This document shows positions 1 to 8,955 of a stretch of DNA of 26,163 bases, one piece after another. The position numbers were made by a program, and so were the translations under genes. This DNA is from JBBKWG01 sp037968835. Lineage in GTDB: Bacteria; Pseudomonadota; Alphaproteobacteria; Rhodobacterales; Rhodobacteraceae. Position 1 is the stretch's first letter. Each line of letters opens with the position of its first letter. Location: the NCBI GenBank assembly GCA_037968835.1, contig JBBKWG010000003.1, positions 1 through 26,163 of the forward strand. Direction: 5' to 3'. Under the pieces are notes generated by a model. It was not told the origin of the DNA and did not search any database. It saw only the letters and a list, made by a program, of their open reading frames with translations.

Positions 1-20
1 TGGGCACGAACGTCGCCCCC

Positions 21-788
21 TCACACACCGCCCAAGGCCCTGACCTGAACGCCGGACCGTGCGAGGGAATCCGCTATCGAGGGCTCGGGCATGGCGTCGG
101 TGAACAACTCGTGGACCTCCTCCAATCCGCACACTTTTACCAGCGCCGAGCGTCCGAACTTCGCGGAATCCGAAATCACGACCCGCCGGCGTCCCTGGCC
201 AAGCACGGCGCGTGCGAATGCGGCCTCATCGGGCTCGAAGTCCATCACGCTGTCGACGCCAATGGCGCCGGCCGAAATCACCGCATGATCGACGCGCAGA
301 CGGCGAACGAACGCTACCGCGTCATGGCCCAGAACGGCGCCTGAATCGCCGTTCACCGCACCTCCGGTGAGCAGCACCCGGCTGCCGCCACGCCCCGAAA
401 GAGTGCGCGCGATGTCCGTGGAATTGGTGACCACCGTCAGCCGTTCATGGCGTGCCAACGCCCGCGCCAGATAGCTGGTGGTGGTGCCGGTGTCGATCAT
501 CAGCGTGTCGCCGCTGCGCACCGTGGCGGCCAGTGCCCGTGCGATCTTTTGCTTGGCTTGGGCATTCTCGCGCATCCTGCGTTCGAAAGGGGCCTCGCCG
601 ACCCATCGCGCAAGTCCGACAGCGCCGTGCATCTTGACCACTGCGCCCCGGTCAGCGAGCGGTCGCAGGTCACGCCGCACCGTCTCGGCTGAAACCTTCA
701 GGCGCTCGGCCAGTTCCAGCACGCTCACAGTGCCTTCGTTGCCCAGAATGCTCAGGATTTCCCCGTGCCTCTTGGAAATGACCGCCAT
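21..788 (-). CDS. DeoR-family transcriptional regulator
   Basis: 255-residue DNA-binding repressor of the DeoR/GlpR type, a normal length for the family. The N-terminal winged helix-turn-helix spans about residues 5-58, with the recognition-helix signature VSAETVRRDL near residue 33. The C-terminal effector domain has the sugar-phosphate-isomerase-like motif IDTGTTTSYLARAL (about residues 98-111) and the later glycine-rich ISAGAIG. Known family members usually sense a phosphorylated metabolite. It is transcribed divergently from the betaine-type transporter operon across a 200-bp gap, so it probably controls that operon and itself. A phosphorylated effector would fit the two kinase genes in the locus. 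The ATG at 788 is preceded by a GGGGG-containing ribosome site. Family assignment is firm; the effector is unknown. Confidence 0.93.
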   Translation of the reverse strand: MAVISKRHGEILSILGNEGTVSVLELAERLKVSAETVRRDLRPLADRGAVVKMHGAVGLARWVGEAPFERRMRENAQAKQKIARALAATVRSGDTLMIDTGTTTSYLARALARHERLTVVTNSTDIARTLSGRGGSRVLLTGGAVNGDSGAVLGHDAVAFVRRLRVDHAVISAGAIGVDSVMDFEPDEAAFARAVLGQGRRRVVISDSAKFGRSALVKVCGLEEVHELFTDAMPEPSIADSLARSGVQVRALGGV

Positions 789-988
789 ACAGCCGGCCCC
801 CTGCGTTAGTCCTGAAAACCGGAAATCGGTCAGATGCGGTCAAAAAAAGCACAAAAAACCACATCGGGCAATTGACAGAATACCCATCGCCGCAGTTACT
901 TTTGACCATACGAGCTGAGTGGGCTGCTTCAGCTTGTTGGATGCACAGCCACGCGGCCCTGAAACATGTATCCCAATAGGGGGCCAAT
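789..988. promoter_or_regulatory. Divergent promoter/operator region
   Basis: 200-bp gap between the DeoR-type gene (minus) and the transporter operon (plus). On the plus strand a consensus -35 hexamer TTGACA lies at 872-877, but 16-18 bp downstream there is only a poor -10 (GTTACT or TTACTT, about 895-901). On the minus strand TTGACC lies at 843-838, also with a weak -10. Two A-tracts (A7 at 842-848, A6 at 853-858) start 11 bp apart, about one helical turn, and may bend the DNA. A short inverted repeat ACCG-GAAAT-CGGT is at 818-830 and is a possible but weak operator. AGGGGG just before 989 is a good ribosome site for the binding-protein gene. That the region is regulatory is inferred from the divergent layout. 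Confidence 0.5.
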
Positions 989-1930
989 ATGTCTGCACTC
1001 AGAATTACAGCTTCAATTCTCGCACTTGCCAGCGGCGGCGCAGCGTTTGCGCAGGATTCCTCGGACCCGATCAGGCTTACGCTTCATGACTGGACCGGCC
1101 AGTTGATCACGACCCAACTCATGGGCGAGGTGCTTGAGGAGATGGGGCTGAACGTCGAATACGTCCAGGCCGACTATCTGGCCCAGTTCGCGGGTCTTGA
1201 AACCGGCGATCTGCACGTCGCCATGGAGATGTGGGAAACCACCGGCCGCGAGGCGATGGATGCGGCTACCTCAACCGGCAAGGTCGTCAATGTCGGCCCG
1301 ACCGGGATGAAGGCCAAGGAAGAATGGTGGTATCCGATCTACATGAAAGACCGCTGCCCGGGCCTGCCGAACTGGGAGGCATTGAAGGACGCTGCGTGCG
1401 CAGAAGCCTTCTCGTCTGCCGAAACCGCGCCAAAAGGCCGATATCTGGGTGGTCCCGTCACCTGGGGCGGCTTTGACGATGAACGCGTCGAAGCCCTCGA
1501 CCTGCCATTTGAAGTCATCCATGCGGGGACCGACGCGGCGCTGTTTGCCGAACTTGAAAGCGCCATTCAGCGCGAAGCCCCCGTATTGCTCTGGGTCTAT
1601 GCCCCACACTGGGCACCGGCGAAATATAAGGGCGAATGGGTCGAGTTTCCCGAATATACCGCGGAATGCTACAGCGACCCGTCCTGGGGCATGAACACTG
1701 ATAAGGCCTATGACTGCGGCAAGCCGTTCGGCGAGATCTGGAAAGTCGCGTGGGCAGGCGTGCAGGAGAATTGGCCCGCTGCCTATTCCGCCATCGAGGC
1801 TTTCACGATCTCGAACGACGACATGGGCGCGATGATCACCGAGGTGGATTTGAATGGAAAATCCGTCGATCAAGTGGTGGCTGACTGGATGGCCGCGAAT
1901 GAAGAAACCTGGAAGGCTTGGACCAATTAA
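989..1930 (+). CDS. Glycine betaine/proline-type ABC transporter substrate-binding protein
   Basis: 313-residue periplasmic binding protein of the OpuAC/ProX family. It starts with a Sec signal peptide (basic MSALRITAS, then a hydrophobic segment) with likely cleavage after GGAAFA (residue 21). The mature start continues RLTLHDWTGQL, typical of ProX-like proteins. It is rich in Trp and Tyr (for example KEEWWYPIYMK, WVYAPHWAPAKY), consistent with an aromatic cage for a quaternary amine; the specific cage residues are not assigned. It is the first gene of the plus-strand operon, with AGGGGG 6 nt before the ATG. The next two genes encode its ATPase and permease. The ligand could be glycine betaine, choline, carnitine, proline betaine or another methylated amine; sequence alone does not decide. 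Confidence 0.9.
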   Translation: MSALRITASILALASGGAAFAQDSSDPIRLTLHDWTGQLITTQLMGEVLEEMGLNVEYVQADYLAQFAGLETGDLHVAMEMWETTGREAMDAATSTGKVVNVGPTGMKAKEEWWYPIYMKDRCPGLPNWEALKDAACAEAFSSAETAPKGRYLGGPVTWGGFDDERVEALDLPFEVIHAGTDAALFAELESAIQREAPVLLWVYAPHWAPAKYKGEWVEFPEYTAECYSDPSWGMNTDKAYDCGKPFGEIWKVAWAGVQENWPAAYSAIEAFTISNDDMGAMITEVDLNGKSVDQVVADWMAANEETWKAWTN

Positions 1931-1943
1931 GGCGGCGGGTTGC

Positions 1944-1969
1944 GGCGGACGGCATTTGCGCCGTCTGCC
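1944..1969 (+). other. Intercistronic stem-loop after binding-protein gene
   Basis: Inverted repeat GGCGGACGGC / GCCGTCTGCC (1944-1953 and 1960-1969) with a 6-nt loop ATTTGC. In RNA it forms a 10-bp stem with one G-U pair. It sits 13 nt after the binding-protein stop codon and has no U-tract. It is therefore more likely an mRNA-stabilising or partially attenuating element than a full terminator. It also argues against a TTG start at 1940 for the downstream ATPase gene. Confidence 0.6.
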
Positions 1970-1984
1970 ATGATCGCTTTGCCG

Positions 1985-3004
1985 ATGTCCGCAACCGAAT
2001 CGAAACTTGTCTGCCGGGGCGTCTGGAAGATATTCGGCCACCGCGCAGGCGAGATTCTGCGCGCAATGGGGACCGAGCCCTCTTATGATGCATTGACCGG
2101 GGTCGGTCTTGTTCCGGCCGTCCGCAATGTCGATCTGGAGGTGAGCGAAGGCGAAATCTTCGTGATCATGGGGCTTTCCGGATCGGGCAAGTCCACGCTG
2201 GTGCGCTGCCTGTCGCGTCTGATCGAACCAACCGCCGGGGAAATCCTGTTCAACGGCCAGAATCTTTTGACCGCCTCGGACGCTGAAATGATCGAGTTGC
2301 GCCGACACAAGATGGGAATGGTGTTTCAGCACTTCGCGCTTCTTCCCCACATGACGGTGGTCGACAACGTCGCATTCCCGCTTGAAATGCAGGGCGTCTC
2401 GCGCGCCGACCGTGCCGACCGAGCGGCGCGCATGATCGAACTCGTCGGGCTGGCCGGCCGCGAAACCGCCTATCCACGCGAACTTTCCGGCGGACAGCAA
2501 CAACGCGTCGGCATTGCCCGCTCGCTGGCCGCCGATCCCGAGCTTTGGTTTCTGGACGAGCCATTCTCGGCGCTCGACCCGCTGATACGGCGCGAAATGC
2601 AGGACGAATTCATGCGCCTGCAATCGCTCGTGAAAAAGACCATCGTCTTTATCACCCACGACTTCGACGAAGCCATCCGCCTTGCCGACCGTATCGCAAT
2701 CATGAAATCAGGTGCTGTGGTGCAGGTCGGGACACCCGAAGATATCGTGCTGAACCCGGCAACCGATTACGTCCGCGAGTTCACCAGTGCGGTGAGCCGC
2801 GCTAAAGTCGTGAAGGTTTCGGGCGTGATGCGCCCGGCCAACGGTGCGGAACCGGAAAAGACGGTTCCGCACAATACATCCGTCGCCGATGCAGCAAGAT
2901 TGTTCAGCGATGGCACCGAATTCGTCGCGGTCACCGATGGCGATGGTCGCATTGTTGGCCATCTATCCCGCGCCGAGGTGATCGACATGATGTTGCAGGG
3001 GTAG
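1985..3004 (+). CDS. ProV-like glycine betaine/proline ABC transporter ATP-binding protein
   Basis: About 339 residues from the ATG at 1985. In-frame alternatives are ATG 1970 and TTG 1940; none has a strong ribosome site, and 1985 is chosen because a stem-loop occupies 1944-1969. It hydrolyses ATP to power the importer. Visible motifs are Walker A GLSGSGKST, Q-loop VFQHFALLP, signature LSGGQQQRVGIA, Walker B LWFLDEP with D-loop SALDPL, and switch histidine ITHDFDEA. The N-terminal part contains the ProV-type insertion between the first strand and Walker A. The C-terminal tail (IVGHLSRAEVIDMM) looks like one CBS-type unit, usual for ProV/OpuAA regulators of ionic-strength gating. The stop is 5 bp before the permease start. 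Confidence 0.92.
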   Translation: MSATESKLVCRGVWKIFGHRAGEILRAMGTEPSYDALTGVGLVPAVRNVDLEVSEGEIFVIMGLSGSGKSTLVRCLSRLIEPTAGEILFNGQNLLTASDAEMIELRRHKMGMVFQHFALLPHMTVVDNVAFPLEMQGVSRADRADRAARMIELVGLAGRETAYPRELSGGQQQRVGIARSLAADPELWFLDEPFSALDPLIRREMQDEFMRLQSLVKKTIVFITHDFDEAIRLADRIAIMKSGAVVQVGTPEDIVLNPATDYVREFTSAVSRAKVVKVSGVMRPANGAEPEKTVPHNTSVADAARLFSDGTEFVAVTDGDGRIVGHLSRAEVIDMMLQG

Positions 3005-3009
3005 GGGAC

Positions 3010-5025
3010 ATGACCGATCTGCCCGCGCCCGCTACTCTGGACGCACGCCGAACGCCCAGTGCGGGAACCTGGCTGTGGCCGACAATACTCGCGCTTTTCG
3101 CGCTGCTCTGGGTCTGGGGGAGGGATGTCGCGCCTTGGGCTTTCGACTATCCGCGCGCGTGGATTCCGCCAGTTCGCGCGTGGATTTCGGGCGCGATGAA
3201 GTGGCTGATGAACGACGCCACATTCGGCCTGTTCACCTTCCGCGAACTGACCCGCGCCATCGCGGCAGTCATCAATGTGCCGTACGAGATCGCACTTGGG
3301 CTGCTGTCGGACGGAGCGATCGTTGCTGGTGTGCCAATCTCTCCCATTGGCTGGATTGGGGTCACTTTGGTGTTCAGCATTATCGGATACGCCGCGGGCG
3401 GAATCCGCCTCGCCGCACTTGTCGCCGTCTGCTTTGGCTTCATTGCCGTCTTTGGCCAGTGGACATCGGCTATGATCACGCTGGCCTCGATCCTGATAGC
3501 CGTTCCACTGGGCATCGCGGGCGGTCTATTCCTGGGATTAGCGGGGCATCGGTGGCCAGCGGTCGGGCGCGCGCTTGGTCCGCTGCTCGATCTGATGCAG
3601 ACCATTCCCGTCTTCGCCTACCTTGTGCCGATCCTGATATTGTTCGGCTTCGGCCCGACCTCGGCAGTGATTGCGACCCTGATTTACGCAACGCCGCCGA
3701 TGACGAGGATTACCATGCTGGCCCTTCGACGTGTCCCGAGCGACATTCAGGATCTGGGCCGCATGGTCGGCTGCACCTCGCGCCAGATGACCTGGCGGGT
3801 GATGATCCCGTCGGCCAAGGAACCACTGATGGTGGGCGTCAATCAGGTCATAATGCTGTCGCTCAACATGGTGATAATCGCCTCGATGATCGGGGCCGGG
3901 GGCCTTGGCTTCGACGTGCTCTCGGCGCTGCGTCGCCTCGATTTCGGCGCGGGGCTTGAGGCTGGCTTCGCCATCGTCGCGCTCGCCATTGCGCTTGACC
4001 GCCTGTCACAAGCCTTTGCCGACCGCACAAGCGCGCCGGTCCGTGCACATGGCAGCTTTGTCGCCCGTCATCCCTACCTGGTCGCCGGTCTTGCGACGAT
4101 CCTGCTGTCGGCCATGATCGGTCTCGCCGTCCCGGCGGTGCAGACTTATCCCGAGGCCTGGCGCGTCTCGACCGGCACCTTCTGGTCCGATCTCGTCCGT
4201 TACATCAACATTAACTATTTCGATGCTCTGGAGGCGATCAAGACCACGCTGCTGTTGAACCTGATGATCCCGTTCAAACGCTTCCTGATCGGCCTTCCCT
4301 GGGTTGGCGTCGCCACGCTTCTGGCGTTTCTCGGCTATCGACTTGGCGGGGTTCGGCTGTCGATTCTGACAGGCGGGCTTACCGTGTTGATCGCCGCGAC
4401 TGGCCTTTGGGAAGAGGCGATGACGACCGTATATCTCTGCGGCATCTCGGTGATCATCGCCATGCTCATCGGGCTTCCCATCGGCATCGCCGTGGCCACG
4501 CGCGACGGCCTCTGGCGCAGCGTCAGGCTGGTGATCGACACGCTTCAGACATTGCCCTCGTTTGTCTACCTGATGCCCGCCGTCATGCTTTTCCGTGTCG
4601 GGGACTTCACCGCAATGATTGCGGTCGTGGCTTACGCACTTGCCCCCGCAATCCGCTACACGGTTCTCGGTCTGCGTTCCGTAGACCCCAAGCTTATCGA
4701 AGCGGGCAAGGCCATGGGCTGCACGCCCTTCCAGATCCTGACCCGGATCCGCCTGAAACTGGCGCTTCCCGAGATCATGCTGGGGGTCAATCAGACCGTC
4801 ATGTTTGCGCTTTCTATGCTGGTCATTACCGCACTCGTCGGCACGCGCGATCTTGGCCAGGAGGTCTACATCGCTCTCACAAAGGCCGATCCGGGACGCG
4901 GCCTTGTCGCCGGGCTTTCGGTGGCCTTTATCGCCATCATTTCCGACAGGCTCATTCAGGCCGGAGCATATCGCGCGCGGGTGCGACTGGGGCTTGCCGG
5001 AGGGGATTCCAATGGCGGTTCCTGA
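3010..5025 (+). CDS. Fused double-domain ProW-like ABC transporter permease
   Basis: 671 residues, about twice a single ProW permease. It contains two complete binding-protein-dependent transport domains in tandem. Half one has its EAA-type loop around residues 245-300 (IQDLGRMVGCTSRQMTWRV ... GAGGLGFDV). Half two repeats it around 557-620 (LIEAGKAMGCTPFQILTRI ... GTRDLGQEV). Both halves also share a motif before the loop (LMQTIPVFAYLVP and LQTLPSFVYLMP). Many hydrophobic membrane spans flank these regions. One chain could therefore supply both membrane subunits that are otherwise a homodimer. A strong ribosome site (AGGGGTAGGGGAC) precedes the ATG. The 3' end overlaps the kinase gene by 14 bp, implying translational coupling. 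Confidence 0.92.
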   Translation: MTDLPAPATLDARRTPSAGTWLWPTILALFALLWVWGRDVAPWAFDYPRAWIPPVRAWISGAMKWLMNDATFGLFTFRELTRAIAAVINVPYEIALGLLSDGAIVAGVPISPIGWIGVTLVFSIIGYAAGGIRLAALVAVCFGFIAVFGQWTSAMITLASILIAVPLGIAGGLFLGLAGHRWPAVGRALGPLLDLMQTIPVFAYLVPILILFGFGPTSAVIATLIYATPPMTRITMLALRRVPSDIQDLGRMVGCTSRQMTWRVMIPSAKEPLMVGVNQVIMLSLNMVIIASMIGAGGLGFDVLSALRRLDFGAGLEAGFAIVALAIALDRLSQAFADRTSAPVRAHGSFVARHPYLVAGLATILLSAMIGLAVPAVQTYPEAWRVSTGTFWSDLVRYININYFDALEAIKTTLLLNLMIPFKRFLIGLPWVGVATLLAFLGYRLGGVRLSILTGGLTVLIAATGLWEEAMTTVYLCGISVIIAMLIGLPIGIAVATRDGLWRSVRLVIDTLQTLPSFVYLMPAVMLFRVGDFTAMIAVVAYALAPAIRYTVLGLRSVDPKLIEAGKAMGCTPFQILTRIRLKLALPEIMLGVNQTVMFALSMLVITALVGTRDLGQEVYIALTKADPGRGLVAGLSVAFIAIISDRLIQAGAYRARVRLGLAGGDSNGGS

Positions 5026-5890
5026 CACGATCGTCGCGCTGCCGTGCTGGACAGGGAAACTGCACGTTGAGCCGCTTTCCGGCGGGCTTTCCAACGAAAT
5101 CTGGAAGGTCACGGACGATGTGAAATCGCATGTCGTCCGTCTGGGTCCCGACTTCCCGTTTCATCACGTCAGCCGCGCGCGCGAGGCAATGACGGCCCGC
5201 GCTGCCCACGCGACGGGCTTTGGTCCGAAAGTAACGTACTCCGGCCCCGGCGTGATGGTGACCGACTTCATCGAAGCCCGCACCTGGAGCGCGGACGATG
5301 TGCGCAACCATCCCGAACGCGTCGGCCAACTGATGTCCCGTTTTCACCAAACAATGGCGGCTCACATCACCGGCACGGCCTTCCTGTTCTGGCCGTTTCA
5401 CGTGATCCGCGATTACACCCACACGCTGAAAGACACCGCGCATTCAACTGATCTGCCAGACTTTCTCGCGCTGTCATCTGAAATGGAAGCCGCTCAGGTT
5501 CCGCTCCCGATCATCTTTGGCCATCACGATCTTCTGCCCGCGAACTTTCTCGATGACGGCTCCCGACTCTGGCTCATCGACTATGAATATGCGGGCTTCG
5601 GGACGGCGCTGTTCGATCTCGCAGGTGCTGCCTCCAATGCCGGAATGTCCGCCGACGAAGCCGCTGCCTTACTGACCGCCTATTTCGGAGCGATGCCGGA
5701 TGAACCCTTGAAGCGGGCCTTCGACGCCATGCAGGTCGCATCGCTTTTGCGCGAAACGCTTTGGGCGATGGTCTCGGGCGTCCATCTGGCCGCAACGGGC
5801 GTGGACTACGCAGTCTACGCTGCGGACAACCGCGCGCGCCTCGATATTGCCGTCGAAACCTACCGAAGCCGCTGGGAGACCGCGCGATGA
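5012..5890 (+). CDS. Choline kinase/aminoglycoside phosphotransferase-fold kinase (first copy)
   Basis: 292-residue small-molecule kinase of the APH/choline-kinase superfamily. A nucleotide-binding glycine loop is visible at LSGGLSNEIWKV (residues 22-33). The catalytic Brenner motif is HHDLLPAN (H171, H172, D173, N178). The metal-binding DYE triad (residues 190-192), in place of DFG, is typical of choline-kinase and LicA relatives. The ATG at 5012 lies inside the permease 3' end and is preceded by AGGGGATT. A longer in-frame reading from 4805 is rejected because it lies inside the permease. The stop overlaps the next start as ATGA. Position between a betaine-type importer and a demethylating flavoenzyme suggests phosphorylation of an imported amino alcohol or betaine. 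Fold is confident; substrate is inference. Confidence 0.85.
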   Translation: MAVPDTIVALPCWTGKLHVEPLSGGLSNEIWKVTDDVKSHVVRLGPDFPFHHVSRAREAMTARAAHATGFGPKVTYSGPGVMVTDFIEARTWSADDVRNHPERVGQLMSRFHQTMAAHITGTAFLFWPFHVIRDYTHTLKDTAHSTDLPDFLALSSEMEAAQVPLPIIFGHHDLLPANFLDDGSRLWLIDYEYAGFGTALFDLAGAASNAGMSADEAAALLTAYFGAMPDEPLKRAFDAMQVASLLRETLWAMVSGVHLAATGVDYAVYAADNRARLDIAVETYRSRWETAR

Positions 5891-8325
5891 CCCTTCCGAA
5901 ACAAGCGCAGATCGTCGTGATCGGCGGCGGCATCATTGGCTGCTCGACGGCCTATCATCTTGCCCGCGACCATCAGGTCGACGTCATCCTACTTGAGCAG
6001 GGCAAGCTGACATCAGGTTCCACCTGGCACGCTGCGGGACTGGTCGGGCAACTTCGCTCCTCCGCCTCGATCACCCAGGTTCTGAAATACTCCGTCGATC
6101 TCTATAAACGGCTGGACAGCGAAACCGGGCTTGAGACCGGTTGGAAGATGACCGGATGCCTGCGACTTGCGACGACCGAGGACCGCTGGACCGAATATCG
6201 CCGGCTTGCCACGACGGCGCGAAGTTTCGGAATGGACATGCACCTGATCTCGCCCGAGGAAGTCAGGTCCATGTGGCCGCTCATGAACACAGGTGACCTT
6301 ATCGGCGCGTCATGGCTGCCCACCGATGGTCAGGCCAGCCCGTCTGACATCACCCAATCGCTGGCGAAAGGTGCTCGGTTGCACGGCGCGCGCATCCACG
6401 AGAACGTCCGCGTCACCGGGTTCCGGATGAAGGACGACCGCATCACCCATGTCGAAACGAACGCGGGTGTCATTGAATGCGAAACGGTCGTCAACTGCGC
6501 CGGCCAATGGGCGCGCCAGTTGGGCGATAAAGCGGGCATCTCGGTGCCGCTCCAGCCCGTCAAGCACCAGTATATCGTGACCGAACCGATCGAAGGCCTT
6601 GCCACAAACGCGGCCACCATTCGCGACCCCGACAAACGCACCTATTTCAAGGAAGAAGTCGGGGGTCTTGTCATGGGCGGCTATGAGCCGGACCCGCAAC
6701 CGTGGACAACGGGCGATGTGCCCGACGATTGGGAGTTCCGCCTTTTCGACGATGATTTCGATCACTTCGGCCAGCACATGGAAGCTGCCATTGCCCGGAT
6801 CCCGGCGCTTGAGACCGCAGGCGTCAAGCAGATGATAAACGGGCCGGAAAGCTTCACGCCGGATGGCAACTTCATTTTAGGGCGCGCACCGGAATGCGCC
6901 AATATGTATGTCGGTGCGGGCTTCAATGCCTTCGGCATAGCGTCGGGAGGCGGCGCGGGATGGGTGCTTGCGGACTGGGTCGCCACCGGCGAAGCGCCGC
7001 TCGACCTGTGGGTGGTGGACATCAACCGCTTTTCCGGCTTGCACCGTGACCGCCAGTGGGTGAGCGAGCGCACGTGCGAGGCATATGCCAAGCATTACAC
7101 CGTTGCCTTTCCCCATGCAGAGATGGAGACCGGACGACCCCGGATCACGTCGCCGCTTTACGAGCGTCTGAAATCCCACCGTGCGGTCTTTGGCTCGAAA
7201 CTTGGGTGGGAGCGTCCGAACTGGTTCGCTCCCCAAGACGTAGAGCCGCGTGACGTCCTTTCGATGGGACGGCAGAACTGGTTCGACGCGGTGGGCACCG
7301 AACATACCCATGTGCGCCAAGCCGTCGGAGTTTTCGACCAGTCTTCCTTTGCGAAATATGAAGTCACAGGAGCGGATGCAGCCACGGCGCTTGAACTAAT
7401 CTGTGCGAACGACGTGACCAAAGCTCCGGGTCGGCTGACTTACACGCAACTGCTGAACACACGCGGCGGGATCGAAGCCGATCTGACCGTTGCGCGGCTT
7501 GCCGAGGATCGTTTCTACATTGTCACCGGCACCGGTTTCCGCACACACGATCTGAACTGGATCAGCAATCACCTGCCGTCCGGTAAGGTGAAAATCCGCG
7601 ACGTCACCGAAGAATGGGGCACCCTGTCTCTTATGGGACCTGCCGCCCGCGAGGTGCTGGCACGCGTCACGTCAACGGATGTGAGCAACGAAGCGTTTCC
7701 GTTCGCCCACGTCCGCGAGCTTGATATCGCAGGTGCGACGACCCGCGCCTTGCGCATTACCTATGTCGGCGAACTGGGCTGGGAACTTCACGTGCCTCTC
7801 GCGGCCACGGGTGCGGTCTTCGACGCATTGATGGAAGCCGGATCAGGCGATGGACTGCGCCCCGTGGGCTATCGTGCCATCGAATCCTTGCGTCTGGAAA
7901 AGGGCTATCGCGCATGGTCCTCCGACATCACCCCGAACGATACACCGTTCGAGGCCGGGTTGGGATGGGCCGTGAAAATGCGCACCAACCGCCCGTTCAT
8001 TGGCCGCGAGGCACTCGAGGAAAAACGCGCTAAGCCGATGACCAAGCGTCTTGCAGGCTTCACCGTCGCCGACGCGGACGCCGTTCTTCTGGGTCGTGAA
8101 ACGATCCTGCGCAATGGAACTCCGGTGGGGTATCTGAGTTCAGGCGGCTATGGCTACACGCTGGGGATGGGCGTCGGCTACGGTTACGTGAAGAGCCTGG
8201 ACGGTGTCTCAGACGACTGGTTGAACGCCGGCGAATATAGTCTGGAGGTGGCGGGGGACATCGTGCCGGCCACGCTCGGGATGAAGCCGTTCTATGACCC
8301 GGAGAACACACGAGTTCGCGCCTGA
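5887..8325 (+). CDS. FAD-dependent dimethylglycine/sarcosine dehydrogenase-like protein with GcvT domain
   Basis: 812 residues in two parts. The N-terminal DAO-type flavoprotein has the FAD dinucleotide motif VIGGGIIGCSTAYHL (residues 11-25). LTSGSTWHAAGL follows, closely matching the mitochondrial dimethylglycine dehydrogenase segment whose histidine (here H48) carries covalent FAD. Next are the family's TYFKEEVGGLVMGGYEP (253-268) and GPESFTPDG (319-327). From about residue 475 a glycine-cleavage T-type folate-binding fold follows (LLNTRGGIEADLTV, YVGELGWELHVP, GLGWAVKM). Such fusions oxidatively remove N-methyl groups and pass the carbon to tetrahydrofolate. Start ATG 5887 overlaps the kinase stop by 4 bp; the upstream extension to 5761 lies inside the kinase. 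The exact methylated amine is unknown. It is not DMSP demethylase, which lacks the FAD half. Confidence 0.88.
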   Translation: MTLPKQAQIVVIGGGIIGCSTAYHLARDHQVDVILLEQGKLTSGSTWHAAGLVGQLRSSASITQVLKYSVDLYKRLDSETGLETGWKMTGCLRLATTEDRWTEYRRLATTARSFGMDMHLISPEEVRSMWPLMNTGDLIGASWLPTDGQASPSDITQSLAKGARLHGARIHENVRVTGFRMKDDRITHVETNAGVIECETVVNCAGQWARQLGDKAGISVPLQPVKHQYIVTEPIEGLATNAATIRDPDKRTYFKEEVGGLVMGGYEPDPQPWTTGDVPDDWEFRLFDDDFDHFGQHMEAAIARIPALETAGVKQMINGPESFTPDGNFILGRAPECANMYVGAGFNAFGIASGGGAGWVLADWVATGEAPLDLWVVDINRFSGLHRDRQWVSERTCEAYAKHYTVAFPHAEMETGRPRITSPLYERLKSHRAVFGSKLGWERPNWFAPQDVEPRDVLSMGRQNWFDAVGTEHTHVRQAVGVFDQSSFAKYEVTGADAATALELICANDVTKAPGRLTYTQLLNTRGGIEADLTVARLAEDRFYIVTGTGFRTHDLNWISNHLPSGKVKIRDVTEEWGTLSLMGPAAREVLARVTSTDVSNEAFPFAHVRELDIAGATTRALRITYVGELGWELHVPLAATGAVFDALMEAGSGDGLRPVGYRAIESLRLEKGYRAWSSDITPNDTPFEAGLGWAVKMRTNRPFIGREALEEKRAKPMTKRLAGFTVADADAVLLGRETILRNGTPVGYLSSGGYGYTLGMGVGYGYVKSLDGVSDDWLNAGEYSLEVAGDIVPATLGMKPFYDPENTRVRA

Positions 8326-8331
8326 CACATC

Positions 8332-8955
8332 TCAGATGCGCCGCAGAACCACTGCACGGCTTGGCGCTGTTGCGGCCTCTCCGGGCATCGAAACGTAGGG
8401 TTCGGTAGTCTCGACAAGCACGACGCTCTCCATTTCAGCAACCGTCCCCGCGAAATCCCCCGTCCAGAGCGTTTCCTTGACCGTTATCACCAGCACACCG
8501 CCCGGCGCAGTGATCCGCGCAAGTTCCGGCAACGCCTCCGCGCCAACATGCCCGGTCGTAAACACGCCCGCCGAGATCACGCCCTGAAACGCGCCGCTTT
8601 CGAACGGCAGATCGCCGCCAAGGACAAGACGATGCAGGCGACGATAGCCGCCCTTTGACGCCGCCACCTTCAGCATGCCTTCGCTAATATCGAGCCCTTC
8701 AACCTCGGGATAGCCGAGGATTCCAAGCCACGCGCCGACCAGACCAGTGCCCGCACCTGCATCCAGAACGGGGGCCGCGCCGAGCGGCAGATACCGCGCC
8801 AACAGCGCAACCGCGACCGAAGGATGCCGATAGCCCGCCTGCGCCATATCCGCGTCATAGGCCCCGGCCCAGGAATCGTAATGCGCCGCAAGCTCTTGCG
8901 GGCTTTGCGCCCCATACACATCGCCCAACGGTCCGCCGTGACTGTGTTCCGCCAT
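8332..8955 (-). CDS. Class I SAM-dependent methyltransferase (METTL27/WBSCR27-like)
   Basis: 207 residues from the ATG at 8955, chosen because GGAGAGGGAC directly precedes it; a further in-frame ATG at 9051 would add 32 unconserved residues. Rossmann-fold motif I is VLDAGAGTGLVG (residues 63-74), followed by an acidic residue at GLDIS (motif II). The N-terminal LAAHYDSWAGAYDADM resembles the METTL27-type group. It ends 6 bp from the oxidoreductase stop in a convergent layout with no visible terminator, and its start faces that of the second kinase. The methyl acceptor cannot be told. Its place in a methylamine-type locus makes a small amine or its product a reasonable guess only. Confidence 0.82.
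   Translation of the reverse strand: MAEHSHGGPLGDVYGAQSPQELAAHYDSWAGAYDADMAQAGYRHPSVAVALLARYLPLGAAPVLDAGAGTGLVGAWLGILGYPEVEGLDISEGMLKVAASKGGYRRLHRLVLGGDLPFESGAFQGVISAGVFTTGHVGAEALPELARITAPGGVLVITVKETLWTGDFAGTVAEMESVVLVETTEPYVSMPGEAATAPSRAVVLRRI

Noticed and set aside
1271..2659. Minus-strand open frame of 462 codons across the binding-protein and ProV-like genes
   Set aside because: It spans two real genes on the opposite strand and crosses the intercistronic stem-loop, with no motif and no ribosome site.
4006..5112. Minus-strand open frame of 368 codons opposite the permease
   Set aside because: Composition is Asp/Gly/His/Arg-rich and it is antisense to a well-supported membrane protein.
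5887..8325. DMSP demethylase (DmdA), because of the GcvT fold in a Roseobacter-like genome
   Set aside because: DmdA is a roughly 370-residue stand-alone GcvT-fold protein. This one has a full N-terminal FAD domain with the covalent-flavin WHAAG motif of the dimethylglycine dehydrogenase family.
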